Shown here piece by piece: positions 40,536-49,630 of a DNA stretch of 64,000 bases. Origin of the DNA: Planctomycetota bacterium (lineage in GTDB: Bacteria; Planctomycetota; UBA1135; GCA-002686595). The position numbers were made by a program, and so were the translations under genes. The stretch spans positions 21,514 to 85,513 of the forward strand of contig JADHNZ010000009.1 of assembly GCA_016779225.1 (NCBI GenBank), in the 5' to 3' direction. The notes under the pieces are model-generated. The model had not been told where the DNA came from, did not search any database, and saw only the letters and a program-made list of their open reading frames with translations. Positions within the stretch are counted from its first letter, which is position 1, and every line of letters begins with the position of its first letter.

Positions 40536-42173
40536 TCAGCGCGGCAGGCCCAGATCCCGACCATCGAGCTCGAGGGCCTCGAGCTCCTCGGCCGACCAGC
40601 CCAGGAGGGCCAGCAGGCTCGGGACCACGTCCAGGCTCGAGGCGGGATCGTCCCGCAGCCCCGGCGCCACGCCGCCGCCCAGGAACGCCAGCGGCACCGA
40701 GCGGTCGTAGGCGTGCGCGGAGCCGTGGCTCGTCCCCGTGTCGAAGCCCACATAGACCCCAGGCCGCGTGTGCAGCTCGAGGTCGGGCGCCGAGTCGGGC
40801 CGCGAGCTGCGCTGGTACATCCCAAGGACCCCGGCCGCACCGGAGCCGATCAGCTCCTCGTAGGTGAACACCTGCTCCACCCAGGAGGCCTGATCCCGCA
40901 CGACCTGCGCCAGCTCGCGTCGCAGCACCGCCGGGTCCCCGCCCGCCTCACGCACGGCGGCCTCGTCGAGCCGGACCTCCCGGAACTGGATGGTGACGCC
41001 GCAGGGGCTGCCGTAGAGCTCCTCGGCCTTCGCGCGCAGGGCCGCGCGCAGGGGACGCTGGTCCGCGCCCGTGATGCGCCGCCCGTAGGCACCGCGCGCG
41101 GCCTGGTGCTCGGGCAGGTCCACCACGCCGTGGTCCGCCGAGAGGCACGCCACCCAGCGGCCCTCCCCCACGCGCGCATCGAGCAGGGCGAACAGCGTGC
41201 CCAGCCCGTCGTCCGCGCGCAGGATCGTGTCGGTGGCCTCCACGCTGAGCGGGCCCGCCATGTGCCCCACCGCGTCGCAGGCGCTGAGCGAGACCGTCAG
41301 CAGGTCGGGGACGGCGTCGCCCCCGAGGTCCGCGCCCTCGACCGCGCGCAGGGCGAGGTCGAGGGTGAGGGCATCCATCAGGGGCGTGGCGTAGACCTGG
41401 CTGCCCATACGCGCGAGGGCGCTGGCGTCCGCCTCTCCCTCGGGAGCGCGCAGGGTCCAGGGCAGGGTGCCGTCCCCTCCGGGCAGCTTGCCCTCGCCCG
41501 CCCGCGCGTCCGGGCCCGTGCCACGCGGCGCGTCCTCGGCACCGAAACCCGGCGTCCAGGTCCAGCCCGCGGCCAGGGCGGGCCAGGCCGCGCTGGCGTC
41601 GCTCGCCCAGCTGGGCAGGCGCTCCCCGTAGGCGTCGCTCGAGAGCCAGCCGCGCCCGCCGCGGTCCCACCACAGGGCGGTCGTGGCGCGCGCTCCGGCC
41701 ATCCCGATGGCCCCGCGGTCCTTGCCGGACACGCCCACCACCCGCGCCTCCGGCCACCGCTGGCGCATGAGGTCTCCCAGGGTCGCGCGCTCGAGGTTGG
41801 AGGCGTCGCGCCCCGAGCCCGCCACCGGCCCCGAGGCCGCGACGAGGCCCGACGGACCGCCGACGCAGTAGACCTTGCTGCCGTCCTTGCGCAGGGTCCA
41901 CTCGTTGCCCACGACCCCGTGGGTCACGGGCAGACACCCGGTTGCGAACGAGACATGCCCCGGCCCCGTCTCGGAGGCGGCGTAGGGCAGCAGGGCCCCT
42001 TGCAGCCGGTGCCCCTCGCGCAGGAAGCGTCCCAGCCCCCCATCGAGGTGCTCGGCCAGCCGGTCGAGCTGCCCCTCACGCAGCTGGTCGACGCTCACCA
42101 GCACGACGAGCCGCGGGAGCTCGGCAGAGGCGGCGGGAACGGACGAGGCGCAGAGCAGGAGGGCGGCCAGCAT
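40536..42173 (-). CDS. PafA-like periplasmic alkaline phosphatase/phosphodiesterase
   Basis: 545 residues with a short signal peptide (about 1-17). The alkaline phosphatase-superfamily domain shows SVDQLREGQ with a metal-ligand Asp. SETGPGHVSFATG carries predicted nucleophile Thr69, and HGVVGNEW has Asn90. SGKDRGAIGMAG has Lys151 and Arg153, the Lys-x-Arg pair that contacts phosphate in PafA-type phosphomonoesterases. A second metal site is in LSADHG. This set of residues supports a PafA phosphatase that releases inorganic phosphate from organic esters in the periplasm. No Pho-box-like control region was recognised. Contains one of the few ACGT sites (40627). Confidence 0.85.
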   Translation of the reverse strand: MLAALLLCASSVPAASAELPRLVVLVSVDQLREGQLDRLAEHLDGGLGRFLREGHRLQGALLPYAASETGPGHVSFATGCLPVTHGVVGNEWTLRKDGSKVYCVGGPSGLVAASGPVAGSGRDASNLERATLGDLMRQRWPEARVVGVSGKDRGAIGMAGARATTALWWDRGGRGWLSSDAYGERLPSWASDASAAWPALAAGWTWTPGFGAEDAPRGTGPDARAGEGKLPGGDGTLPWTLRAPEGEADASALARMGSQVYATPLMDALTLDLALRAVEGADLGGDAVPDLLTVSLSACDAVGHMAGPLSVEATDTILRADDGLGTLFALLDARVGEGRWVACLSADHGVVDLPEHQAARGAYGRRITGADQRPLRAALRAKAEELYGSPCGVTIQFREVRLDEAAVREAGGDPAVLRRELAQVVRDQASWVEQVFTYEELIGSGAAGVLGMYQRSSRPDSAPDLELHTRPGVYVGFDTGTSHGSAHAYDRSVPLAFLGGGVAPGLRDDPASSLDVVPSLLALLGWSAEELEALELDGRDLGLPR

Positions 42174-42286
42174 GGATCGCGTGCGGAGCCGCGCATCCGT
42201 CGCGCGGCTCGGGCTGCGATGATACCGGCCGCGGCGCGCGGCCTGCCGCGGGCGCCGCGGGGCCCGCCCAGGGCGCAGGCGCCCCC

Positions 42287-43231
42287 TCAGGAGGGCAGGT
42301 CCACCCGGAAGCGCTCGCGGAGGCGGTCGATCAGGCGCGTGTGGATCTTGCAGACCCGCGACTCGGAGAGGCCGGTCAGCTGGCCGATCTCGCGCATCGG
42401 CAGCTCCTCCCAGTACTTCAGGTACACGATCCGGTACTCCTGCTCGGTGAGCTTCTGCGTCACGAGGGCCAGGAGCTCGTCGCGGCCGAGGCGGTCGCCG
42501 GGGGCGTCGCCGGAGTCATCGGCCACGATCTCCAGGGTCGGGGCCATCTCGTCCCCCCCGTCGTCCTGGGGCATGGAGCCCGAGGGGTTGGTGGGCACAC
42601 CCACTCCGAAGTAGCGCCGGAAGTCGGCCTGCGAGAGGCCCATGCCCTCGGCGACCTCCTGGTCGTCCGGCTCGCGGCCCAGCTGGCTGCGGAGCTTCTC
42701 GGTGGTGCGGCGGCGCAGCTCGATGCGCTGGCGCCAGGGGCGCGGCAGCCAGTCCTGGGCGCGCAGCTCGTCCAGGAGCGCGCCCTTCACGCGCAGCTCG
42801 CAGTAGGACTCAAAGCGCACGCCCTTCTCCGGGTCGAAGCCCTCCACCGCGGAGATCAGGCCCACATTCGCCGCGGTCATCAGGTCGCCGGGGTCCACGC
42901 TGCGCGGGAGGCGGCGGCCGAAGCGCCGCACGATCTCCTTGACGAGGTCTTGGTAGGCCTCCACCAGGGCATTGCGGCCCGCGTCCGAGCGCTCGGCCTG
43001 GAACGCGAGCCAGAGGGCTGCGCGGGCCTCCTGGGCCGCCGCGGCCGGGGAGAGCTGGGGCGCGTCCTCGGCCTCCTGAGGCTCCTCGGCCTTGCCGGCC
43101 GCCGATTCCCCGCAGGCGCCCTCATCCGGGCTCGCTGCCGCCCCCGCAGGATTCCCAGCGGAGGTCACGGCCTCGACGGCCGGGTCCACGGCCTCAGGGG
43201 CCGCACCTTGTGCTCTTGCGTTCTCGTCCAA
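42287..43231 (-). CDS. FliA/WhiG-type RNA polymerase sigma factor
   Basis: 314 residues. An acidic Ala/Glu/Pro-rich N-terminal extension (~1-70) precedes sigma region 2 (LVEAYQDLVKEIVRRFG, DPGDLMTAANVGLISAVEGFDP). The next segment, RFESYCELRVKGALLDELR, is highly typical of the sigma-28/FliA group. Region 3 follows (REPDDQEVAEGMGLS) and then region 4 (LTEQEYRIVYLKYWEELPM, IGQLTGLSESRVCKIHTRL). It directs transcription of a motility or development regulon; no flagellar genes are in the window. Start is TTG at 43231, with a GAGG about 3 nt upstream. The N-terminal extension is longer than in enterobacterial FliA. It lies 268 nt downstream of ybeY. Confidence 0.88.
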   Translation of the reverse strand: MDENARAQGAAPEAVDPAVEAVTSAGNPAGAAASPDEGACGESAAGKAEEPQEAEDAPQLSPAAAAQEARAALWLAFQAERSDAGRNALVEAYQDLVKEIVRRFGRRLPRSVDPGDLMTAANVGLISAVEGFDPEKGVRFESYCELRVKGALLDELRAQDWLPRPWRQRIELRRRTTEKLRSQLGREPDDQEVAEGMGLSQADFRRYFGVGVPTNPSGSMPQDDGGDEMAPTLEIVADDSGDAPGDRLGRDELLALVTQKLTEQEYRIVYLKYWEELPMREIGQLTGLSESRVCKIHTRLIDRLRERFRVDLPS

Positions 43232-43499
43232 TGCCCTCGCCCTTCCGCCCCCGTCCGACCCCTGGGGGTCGGCCTGCCTCGGGGAGGGCGTCTCCTGAGC
43301 CCTGAGTTACCGATCGCGACCTGGGAATCCAAGACCCTTCGACGCGCGGCCTCGGGCAACGCCCAACAGCCGCCCGGGGCAGTACCCGAGGACCTCCCGT
43401 TGCCCCTTGTTTTCGGGCCACCCGTTCCAGGTCGCAATGCGCGAGCGGCGCCTCGTCGGCGCCGCATTTTCTGTCCCTGAACAGGGGCGTCGCGCCCCC

Positions 43500-43955
43500 T
43501 CAGGTCCCCTCGAGGTCGTGCGGACGCGGGTCCGGGGCATAGCCGAGGGACGCCATGACCGCAGCCTCGGCCGCGCGCATGGCCTCCCGCTCCTCGTCCT
43601 CGTGGTCGTCGAACCCGCACAGGTGCAGGGTCCCGTGGACCAGGTACAGCGCCAGCTCCCGCGCCCACTCCACCCCGCGCTCCGCGGCCAGGGCCGCCGC
43701 GCGGTCGACGCTGGCGTAGACCTCCGCGGCCGCGCCCTCGCCCTCCTCACCCAGGTCGAAGGCCATCACATCCGTGACGCTGGGGTCTCCCAGCCACTGC
43801 TCGTGGAGCGAGGCCAGGGTCGGGTCGTCCACCAGGACCACCTCGACGGCCAGGCCCGGCCGGCCGCCGTGGGCGAGGGCCGCCTCCACCGCCGCGACCA
43901 CCGCCTCGTCCGCAAGCGGACGGGCCTCAACGGTCCAGGTGAGCTCGATCCCCAT
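43500..43955 (-). CDS. ybeY: Endoribonuclease YbeY (rRNA maturation)
   Basis: 151 residues. The metal motif HGTLHLCGFDDHEDEE gives the three zinc-binding histidines of the UPF0054 family, and SVTDVMAFDLGEE is the second conserved block. YbeY is a single-strand endonuclease used in 16S rRNA 3' maturation and ribosome quality control. Its ATG at 43955 lies inside the 3' end of phoH (29-nt overlap), the very common phoH-ybeY order, so co-translation is expected. A short GC stem shortly after the stop (GGGGCG/CGCCCC in 43480-43500) may be a weak terminator before the sigma gene. Confidence 0.93.
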   Translation of the reverse strand: MGIELTWTVEARPLADEAVVAAVEAALAHGGRPGLAVEVVLVDDPTLASLHEQWLGDPSVTDVMAFDLGEEGEGAAAEVYASVDRAAALAAERGVEWARELALYLVHGTLHLCGFDDHEDEEREAMRAAEAAVMASLGYAPDPRPHDLEGT

Positions 43956-44961
43956 GGGGGCCGTCGTCCTCGGCGCCGCGCGGGCTGGGCTGCATGTAGG
44001 CCTTGACGATGCGCGCCACGAGCGGGTGGCGGACCACATCGGCGGCGGAGAACTCCTGGACCGCGATCCCCTCCTGCCCGCGCAGGCGCAGGACGGCGTC
44101 CATCAGGCCGCTGCGCGCCGAGCGCGGGAGGTCGTTCTGGCTCGGGTCCCCGGTGACCACGACGCGCGAGCCCTCACCCATCCGGGTGAGGAACATCTTC
44201 ATCTGGCCGACGGTGGTGTTCTGGCCCTCGTCCAGGATCACGAACGCGTTCGCCAGCGTGCGGCCGCGCATGTAGGCCAGGGGCGCGACCTCGATCACGC
44301 CGGCCTCCTCGAGCCGGGAGAGCGCCTCGGGGTCCAGCAGGTCGAACAGCGCGTCGTAGATCGGCCGCATGTAGGGGTTCAGCTTCTGCTGGAGGTCCCC
44401 GGGCAGGAAGCCCAGGTGCTCCCCTGCCTCGACCACGGGGCGCGTGATGATCAGGCGCCGCACCTCGCCCCGCCGCAGGGCGCGCACGGCGGCTGCAACC
44501 GCGAGGAAGGTCTTGCCGGTGCCGGCCGCGCCGAGGGCGAAGGTCAGGGGCTCCTCCTCGAGCAGGTCCCAGTACCGGCGCTGGTTCTCGGTGCGCGGCT
44601 CCACGGGGCGCTCGCGGAAGGAGAGCACCGAGCGCGGCAGCGGCGCAGGGCCGCGCCCGCCGTGCCTGCCGATCGGAGTGGTGCCCGCGCCCGGGCCGGT
44701 GTCCTCACCGCGGCCCGACAGGATCCCCTCGATGGCGCGCAGGTCCAGGTGCTTGCCCTTGCGCGCCTTGCCGAGCAGGTGCTCGATGCGGCGCTTGGCC
44801 TCCTCCACATCCGCGGGCGCACCCTTGAGGCGCAGGTTTCCCGTGCGCGCGTAGATGTCGATCTCGAGGGCCTGCCGCAGCAGCTTCGCGAACCGGTCAT
44901 AGGGGCCGAGGACCAGGATGGCCTCGTCCTGGGAGCGGAGCGGGATGGTGAGCTCGGTCAC
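43927..44961 (-). CDS. phoH: PhoH-like ATPase (YbeZ)
   Basis: 344 residues. The N-terminal ~80 residues resemble the KH-like region of PhoH2/YbeZ proteins (LRLKGAPADVEEAKRRIEHL). The ATPase core has Walker A LGAAGTGKTFLAVAAA and ITRPVVEAGEHLGFLPGDLQ. It continues with IEVAPLAYMRGRTLANAFV, Walker B VILDEGQNTT and VVTGDPSQNDLP. The family couples ATP hydrolysis to RNA processing with YbeY, which overlaps its 3' end. The last ~20 residues are Asp/Arg-rich and lie in the ybeY overlap. The upstream cdsA stop is 62 nt away, so the gene probably continues the purA-uppS-cdsA transcript. Confidence 0.93.
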   Translation of the reverse strand: MTELTIPLRSQDEAILVLGPYDRFAKLLRQALEIDIYARTGNLRLKGAPADVEEAKRRIEHLLGKARKGKHLDLRAIEGILSGRGEDTGPGAGTTPIGRHGGRGPAPLPRSVLSFRERPVEPRTENQRRYWDLLEEEPLTFALGAAGTGKTFLAVAAAVRALRRGEVRRLIITRPVVEAGEHLGFLPGDLQQKLNPYMRPIYDALFDLLDPEALSRLEEAGVIEVAPLAYMRGRTLANAFVILDEGQNTTVGQMKMFLTRMGEGSRVVVTGDPSQNDLPRSARSGLMDAVLRLRGQEGIAVQEFSAADVVRHPLVARIVKAYMQPSPRGAEDDGPHGDRAHLDR

Positions 44962-45023
44962 GGACTAGGAGGATCGATCGAGTTGCCGCGCGCGTCAACC
45001 CTGGAATCGCGGGAGGACACGCA

Positions 45024-45857
45024 TCAGACGGCGGGGAGCAGGAGCGGCTGGACCACCAGGAAGACCGGCCCCGTGAGGAGCAGCGAGTCCACCACATCCA
45101 GGACCCCGCCCGAGGGGCCGAAGAGGGTGCCGGAGTCCTTGACCCCGCCCGTGCGCTTGAACCAGCTCTCCAGCAGGTCACCCGCCTGGGCGGCGAGGTT
45201 GAGCACGCCCCCCAGCAGGGCCGCCGGGACCAGGCCCGGGAGCAGGCCGCCCTGGGCACAGGCGACGCCTGCCAGGACCCCCGCCACGAGGGAGCCCACG
45301 CAGCCCGCAACGGTCTTGCCCGGCGACAGGTTCGGGAAGGGGTGGCGCTTCCCGATGGCGTTGCCCACGTAGTAGCCCGCGATGTCGCCGATCTTGCTGA
45401 GCAGCAGCAGGACGATCAGGTGCTCGCGCCCTCCGCCCTCGAAGACCTCGCCGACCGCGATCAGGGGTGGGGTCACCCACACCGCGCGGAGCAGGTTCGC
45501 GCGGAGGCCGGGGAGGCCGTCGCGGAGGCCGAGCACTCCGGCGACCGCGCCCGCGGCGAGCAGCGCGCGCGGCAGAGCGGGGAGGTCGCCGGGCAGCGCC
45601 CCGGGAGCCACGCGCACGACCGCAACGGCAGCGAGGGCGCCCAGGAGCTGCGGGAGCAGGCGCACGGGCGGGGTCGGCCCCATGCGCGCGGCCTCGAGGC
45701 TGCCTCCCAGCGCGAGCAGGGCCAGAACCCAGCCGACGAGCTCCACGCGGCGCTCGCCGCCGGGCCCCTCGGCGAAGTGGAGCAGGACGGAGAGCCCCAC
45801 CACGAGCGAGGCGCCCACCACCGTCCGCCGCAGGATCTTCTGGGCGCGAGTCGTCAC
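45024..45857 (-). CDS. cdsA: Phosphatidate cytidylyltransferase (CDP-diacylglycerol synthase)
   Basis: A 277-residue polytopic membrane protein. The C-terminal signature SWFKRTGGVKDSGTLFGPSG followed by GVLDVVDSLL is the CdsA family motif; the usual PGHGGILDR appears as FGPSGGVLDVV. Another conserved patch is ISKIGDIAGYYVGNAIGK, read here as LLLLSKIGDIAGYYVG. It makes CDP-diacylglycerol, precursor of all phospholipids including the substrates of the cls product. The GTG start overlaps the uppS stop as GTGA (45854-45857). Contains an ACGT site at 45367, in the Tyr-Val of GYYVGN. Confidence 0.88.
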   Translation of the reverse strand: MTTRAQKILRRTVVGASLVVGLSVLLHFAEGPGGERRVELVGWVLALLALGGSLEAARMGPTPPVRLLPQLLGALAAVAVVRVAPGALPGDLPALPRALLAAGAVAGVLGLRDGLPGLRANLLRAVWVTPPLIAVGEVFEGGGREHLIVLLLLSKIGDIAGYYVGNAIGKRHPFPNLSPGKTVAGCVGSLVAGVLAGVACAQGGLLPGLVPAALLGGVLNLAAQAGDLLESWFKRTGGVKDSGTLFGPSGGVLDVVDSLLLTGPVFLVVQPLLLPAV

Positions 45858-46636
45858 GACACGCCTCGCTCGGCCGCGGGCGCGTCGTCGGTCTCGTCAG
45901 GCAGGAGGCTGCCGTAGCGCCTGCGCCGGCTGGAGAAGGCCTGCAGGGCCTCGAGCAGCTGGGGCTCGCGGAAGTCCGGCCAGCACAGGTCCGTGACGAA
46001 CAGCTCGGAGTAGCTCGCCTGCCAGAGCAGGAAGTTCGAGAGGCGCAGCTCGCCGCCCGTACGGATGACGAGGTCGGGGTCCGGCGTCTCGGGGTCGTAG
46101 AGGTAGGCCCGCAGGGTCTCCTCGTCGATCGCCTCGGGATCCAGCGTGCCGGCGCGCACATCCCGCGCGGCGCTCGCCAGGGCGTCGGCGAGCTCGCTGC
46201 GGCTGCCGTAGGAGAGGGCCAGGCGCAGCAGCATGCCGTCGTTCGCGGAGGTGAGCTCCTCGGTCTCCCGCAGGGTGCGCAGGGCCCGAGGCGGCAGATC
46301 GTGGAGCCGCCCGATGCAGCGCAGGCGGACGCCGTTGTCCATCAGCGTGCGGCGCTCACGCCACAGGAACACGCGCAGCAGGCGCATGAGGGTCTGCACC
46401 TCCGCGGAGGGCCGCTGCCAGTTCTCGACGGAGAACGCGTACAGGGTCAGGGACTGGACGCCCATCCGCGCGCAGGCGGTGGTGATGGTCCGCACCGAGT
46501 CCACCCCGGCGCTGTGTCCCTTCACCCGCGGCAGGCCGCGACGCTTCGCCCAGCGCCCGTTCCCGTCCATCACGATGGCCAGGTGCTCCGGGAAGGGTCC
46601 CCCGAGGTCGGGGCGCTGGATCGGGGGGCGGCTCAT
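45854..46636 (-). CDS. uppS: Undecaprenyl diphosphate synthase (di-trans,poly-cis-isoprenyl)
   Basis: 260 residues. The signature HLAIVMDGNGRWAKRRGLPR carries the catalytic Asp24; VKGHSAGVDSVR, LYAFSVENWQRP and the C-terminal DLVIRTGGELRLSNFLLWQ follow the family exactly. It builds the C55 lipid carrier for peptidoglycan and envelope glycans. ATG at 46636 overlaps the purA stop as ATGA, and its own stop overlaps the cdsA start as GTGA, so purA-uppS-cdsA are translationally chained. UppS-cdsA adjacency is widespread; purA in front is less usual. Confidence 0.95.
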   Translation of the reverse strand: MSRPPIQRPDLGGPFPEHLAIVMDGNGRWAKRRGLPRVKGHSAGVDSVRTITTACARMGVQSLTLYAFSVENWQRPSAEVQTLMRLLRVFLWRERRTLMDNGVRLRCIGRLHDLPPRALRTLRETEELTSANDGMLLRLALSYGSRSELADALASAARDVRAGTLDPEAIDEETLRAYLYDPETPDPDLVIRTGGELRLSNFLLWQASYSELFVTDLCWPDFREPQLLEALQAFSSRRRRYGSLLPDETDDAPAAERGVS

Positions 46637-47916
46637 CGAGGGCGGCGGATGACGGCGTCCCTCTCGGGGCCGACCGACACCATCTCGACCGGCGTCCCGG
46701 TCAGGTCTTCCAGCAGGTCCACATAGGCGCGGGCGCGCTCGGGCAGGTCCTCCCAGCGCCGCACGCCGGAGATGTCCTCCGTCCAGCCGGGGACCTCGCG
46801 GTAGCGCACCTCGACCCCCTCCACCGAGGGGCGGCCCGCCGGGTAGCGCTGCACGATCTCGCCGTCCACGGCGTACTCGGTGCCGACGAACAGCGTGTCG
46901 AAGCCGCTCAGGACATCGAGCTTGGTCACGATCCAGCCATCCGCGCCGCACAGCTCGAGGGCATAGCGCACGGCCACCGCGTCGAACCAGCCGGCGCGAC
47001 GGGGGCGGCCGGTGGTAGCCCCGAACTCGTGGCCGATGGCGCGCAGGCGCTCGCCGGTCTCGTTGTCGAGCTCGGACGGGAAGGGTCCCTCTCCCACGCG
47101 CGTGCAGTAGGCCTTGGCGATCCCCACCACATGGTCCAGACGGCTCGGCGGGAACCCGGCCCCGGAGGCCACGCCCCCCACTCCCGTGCTCGAGGAGGTG
47201 ACGAAGGGGTAGGTGCCGTGGTCCAGGTCGAGCATGAGGCCCTGGGCCCCCTCGAACAGGATCTGCTTGCCGGCCGCGTAGGCATCGCGAACCTCGGCGC
47301 CGGTGTCGCCCACGAAGGCCCGCAGCTGGTCGCCGACCTCGGCGTAGCGCGCGAGCTCCTCGTCGAGGGACATGGGTGCCTCGCCGTGAACGCGCTCGAT
47401 CAGCGCGTTCTTCTCGGCCAAGGCCGCCGTGAGGCGCACGCGCATCCGGCCCGTGTCCAGGAGGTCACAGATGCGCAGCCCCGTCCGCGCCGCCTTGTCG
47501 GCGTAGCAGGGGCCGATGCCGCGGCCGGTAGTCCCAATGCGACCGTCCCCGCGCCAGCGCTCGCTCAGGCCGTCGATGCGGCGGTGGTGCTGGAAGATCA
47601 CATGGGCGTTGGAGGCGACCCGCAGGTTCTCGTGCGTCACGCGGACCCCGCGCTCGCGCAGCCCCGCGATCTCCTCCAGGAGCGTGAGCGGGTCGATCGC
47701 GACGCCGCTGCCGATCACATTGACGGTCCCGGCGTGCAGGATCCCCGAGGGGATCAGGTGGAGCACATAGCGCTCCTCCCCCACGACGACCGTGTGGCCG
47801 GCGTTCGCGCCCCCCTGGTAGCGGACGATGACATCCGCATCGGCCGCCATGCGGTCGATGATCTTTCCCTTCCCCTCGTCGCCCCATTGGGCACCAAAGA
47901 CGCAGAGGCTGGGCAT
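46633..47916 (-). CDS. purA: Adenylosuccinate synthetase
   Basis: 427 residues, the standard PurA length. Motifs: QWGDEGKGK (10-18), with the catalytic Asp13; GGANAGHTVVVG, with the catalytic His; GIGPCYADKAAR; EGAQGLMLDLDHGTYPFVTS; and the GTP-binding TKLDVL near the C-terminus. It converts IMP and aspartate to adenylosuccinate using GTP. ATG at 47916 matches the family start, with no obvious ribosome-binding site. It is the first gene of the overlapping purA-uppS-cdsA chain, and begins 115 nt after the hydantoinase-B-like gene. Confidence 0.96.
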   Translation of the reverse strand: MPSLCVFGAQWGDEGKGKIIDRMAADADVIVRYQGGANAGHTVVVGEERYVLHLIPSGILHAGTVNVIGSGVAIDPLTLLEEIAGLRERGVRVTHENLRVASNAHVIFQHHRRIDGLSERWRGDGRIGTTGRGIGPCYADKAARTGLRICDLLDTGRMRVRLTAALAEKNALIERVHGEAPMSLDEELARYAEVGDQLRAFVGDTGAEVRDAYAAGKQILFEGAQGLMLDLDHGTYPFVTSSSTGVGGVASGAGFPPSRLDHVVGIAKAYCTRVGEGPFPSELDNETGERLRAIGHEFGATTGRPRRAGWFDAVAVRYALELCGADGWIVTKLDVLSGFDTLFVGTEYAVDGEIVQRYPAGRPSVEGVEVRYREVPGWTEDISGVRRWEDLPERARAYVDLLEDLTGTPVEMVSVGPERDAVIRRPR

Positions 47917-48031
47917 GACGGGGGCGCTGGGGCGGGGCTTGGAACCGGAGCTCGGTGGGGAGAGCGGCGGGCGCAGGGGCGCACCAGCCGGGCGGAGCGG
48001 CCGAGGATTGTCCCCGGAGAGGGGGTGGGGC

Positions 48032-49630
48032 TCAACCCCGCGCGCCGGGCTTTGCCCGCGGGGGCCGCCCGTGGCCTCCGCCGCCGGGAGTGCGCACCTC
48101 CAGCTCGTCCCCAGGCGCAAGATCCAGGGCGGCCTGCCCGGGGAGCGGAGCGTCCCTGCGGGCCCCGGCCCGCCGCAGGCTCGCGCCTCCGCGCGCCCCC
48201 GGGGCCCCTCCTGCCGCACCCGGAGGTCCCTCCACCTGGCGCTGGGCGCTCCAACCCACCCGCACCGAAGCCAGGGCCTGCAGGCGCCGCACCAGGCCGT
48301 CCCCCCCGGGGTGCTTGCCGGCCCCGCCGCTGCCTCGCCGGACGCTGGTCTGGAGCACCCGCACCGGCAGCTCCCGCTCCAGCACCTCCACGGGGGTGTT
48401 GCGGGTGTTCGTCATGTGCGTGTGCACCGCGTGGGCCCCCGGCCCCTGCGGGCCCCCGCCCGCCCCGCCCGCGAGCGTCTCGTAGTAGGAGAAGCTCCCG
48501 TCCCCAGCGCCCAGGGTCAGGTTGCTCATGGTCCCGCTGGAGGCCGCAGGGATCCGGTCGGGCAGCACGGCCCGCAGGGCCGCGAGCACGAGGTCCACGG
48601 CGCGCTGGCTCGTCTCCACATTGCCAGCCGCCACGGGTGCGGGGTAGCCCGCGTCGAGCAGGGAGCCCGGGCGCGTCCGCACGCTCGCGCAGCGGCCGAT
48701 CCCCGCATTGGTGGGCGTCCCCTCGGGCAGGAGCAGGCGCAGCCCGTAGTGGACCGCGGAGAGGGCCACGGCGTGCACCGTGTTGACCGGATCCGGCAGC
48801 TGGTCGTCGGTGGCGCTGAAGTCGAACACCGCCCCATCCGGACCGTGGCTCCAGGACAGCCGCAGGCGCGCCACCCCACCCGAGGCCAGCTCGAGGGTGT
48901 CCTCCACCTCGACGGTGCCTGCGGGCAGCTCCGCGAGCACGGCGCGGGTGCGCGCCTCGGTCCAGGCCATGAGCTCACCCGCGCGCTGGACGAGCTCCGG
49001 GGCCCCATGCTCCTCGGCGAGCACTCGCAGCCGCAGGGCGCCCGCGCGGCAGGCCGCCAGCTGGGCTTGGAGGTCGGCGCGCCTCTCGCGGGGAACGCGG
49101 GTGTTGGCGAGAAAGACGCGCAGCAGGTCCTCGTCCACCTGCCCGCCCCGCACCAGCCGCACCGGCGGCAGGCGCAGCCCCTCCCCGTGGATGTCCCGGG
49201 CCGGGGCCATGGAGCCCGGGTGGGCGCCCCCCATGTCCGCGTGGTGCGCCCGGGCCAGGCACCAGAAGTCCGGGCGCCCCCCCGGGGTCAGCCACACGGG
49301 CTCGACCACCGTCAGGTCGGGCAGGTGCGTCCCGCCGCGGTACGGATCATTGACCATCGCCACATCGCCCGGGGCGAGCTCGAGGTCCTCGAGCACGGCG
49401 GCCAGGGAGAGGGGCGCGGAGCCCAGGTGCACCGGCAGGTGAGCCGCCTGGGCGACGGCCTCCCCGTGCGCGTCGAACAGTGCGCACGAGAAGTCGCGCC
49501 GCTCGCGGATGTTCGGCGAGAAGGCCGCGCGCATGAGGCTCTCCCCCATCTCCTCGGCGCACGCTGCGAAGAGGTGGTGGAACACCAGCAGCCGCAGGGG
49601 GTCGCCGGCCTTGGCGGAGCGCGGGGTCAC
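48032..49630 (-). CDS. Hydantoinase B/oxoprolinase family protein
   Basis: 532 residues of the HyuB type. The N-terminal SLMRAAFSPNIRERRDFSCA, then GDVAMVNDPYRGGTHLPDL, ARAHHADMGGAHPGSM, MAWTEARTRAVLAELPAG and the C-terminal RRGSGGAGKHPGGDGLVRR are the conserved blocks. HyuB normally works with HyuA, an ATPase, in ATP-dependent hydantoin or 5-oxoproline hydrolysis, or acetone/acetophenone carboxylation. No hyuA is nearby, which is odd. GTG at 49630 overlaps the gspK stop as GTGA, so it may be translated by coupling from a secretion gene. The last ~60 residues (Gly/Arg/Pro-rich) are poorly conserved in appearance. Substrate unknown. Confidence 0.85.
   Translation of the reverse strand: MTPRSAKAGDPLRLLVFHHLFAACAEEMGESLMRAAFSPNIRERRDFSCALFDAHGEAVAQAAHLPVHLGSAPLSLAAVLEDLELAPGDVAMVNDPYRGGTHLPDLTVVEPVWLTPGGRPDFWCLARAHHADMGGAHPGSMAPARDIHGEGLRLPPVRLVRGGQVDEDLLRVFLANTRVPRERRADLQAQLAACRAGALRLRVLAEEHGAPELVQRAGELMAWTEARTRAVLAELPAGTVEVEDTLELASGGVARLRLSWSHGPDGAVFDFSATDDQLPDPVNTVHAVALSAVHYGLRLLLPEGTPTNAGIGRCASVRTRPGSLLDAGYPAPVAAGNVETSQRAVDLVLAALRAVLPDRIPAASSGTMSNLTLGAGDGSFSYYETLAGGAGGGPQGPGAHAVHTHMTNTRNTPVEVLERELPVRVLQTSVRRGSGGAGKHPGGDGLVRRLQALASVRVGWSAQRQVEGPPGAAGGAPGARGGASLRRAGARRDAPLPGQAALDLAPGDELEVRTPGGGGHGRPPRAKPGARG

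Noticed and set aside
43232..43499. Possible riboswitch in the leader of the sigma-factor gene
   Set aside because: Several short GC stems are present, but none matches c-di-GMP or other riboswitch cores that I know; such stems are common in this GC range.
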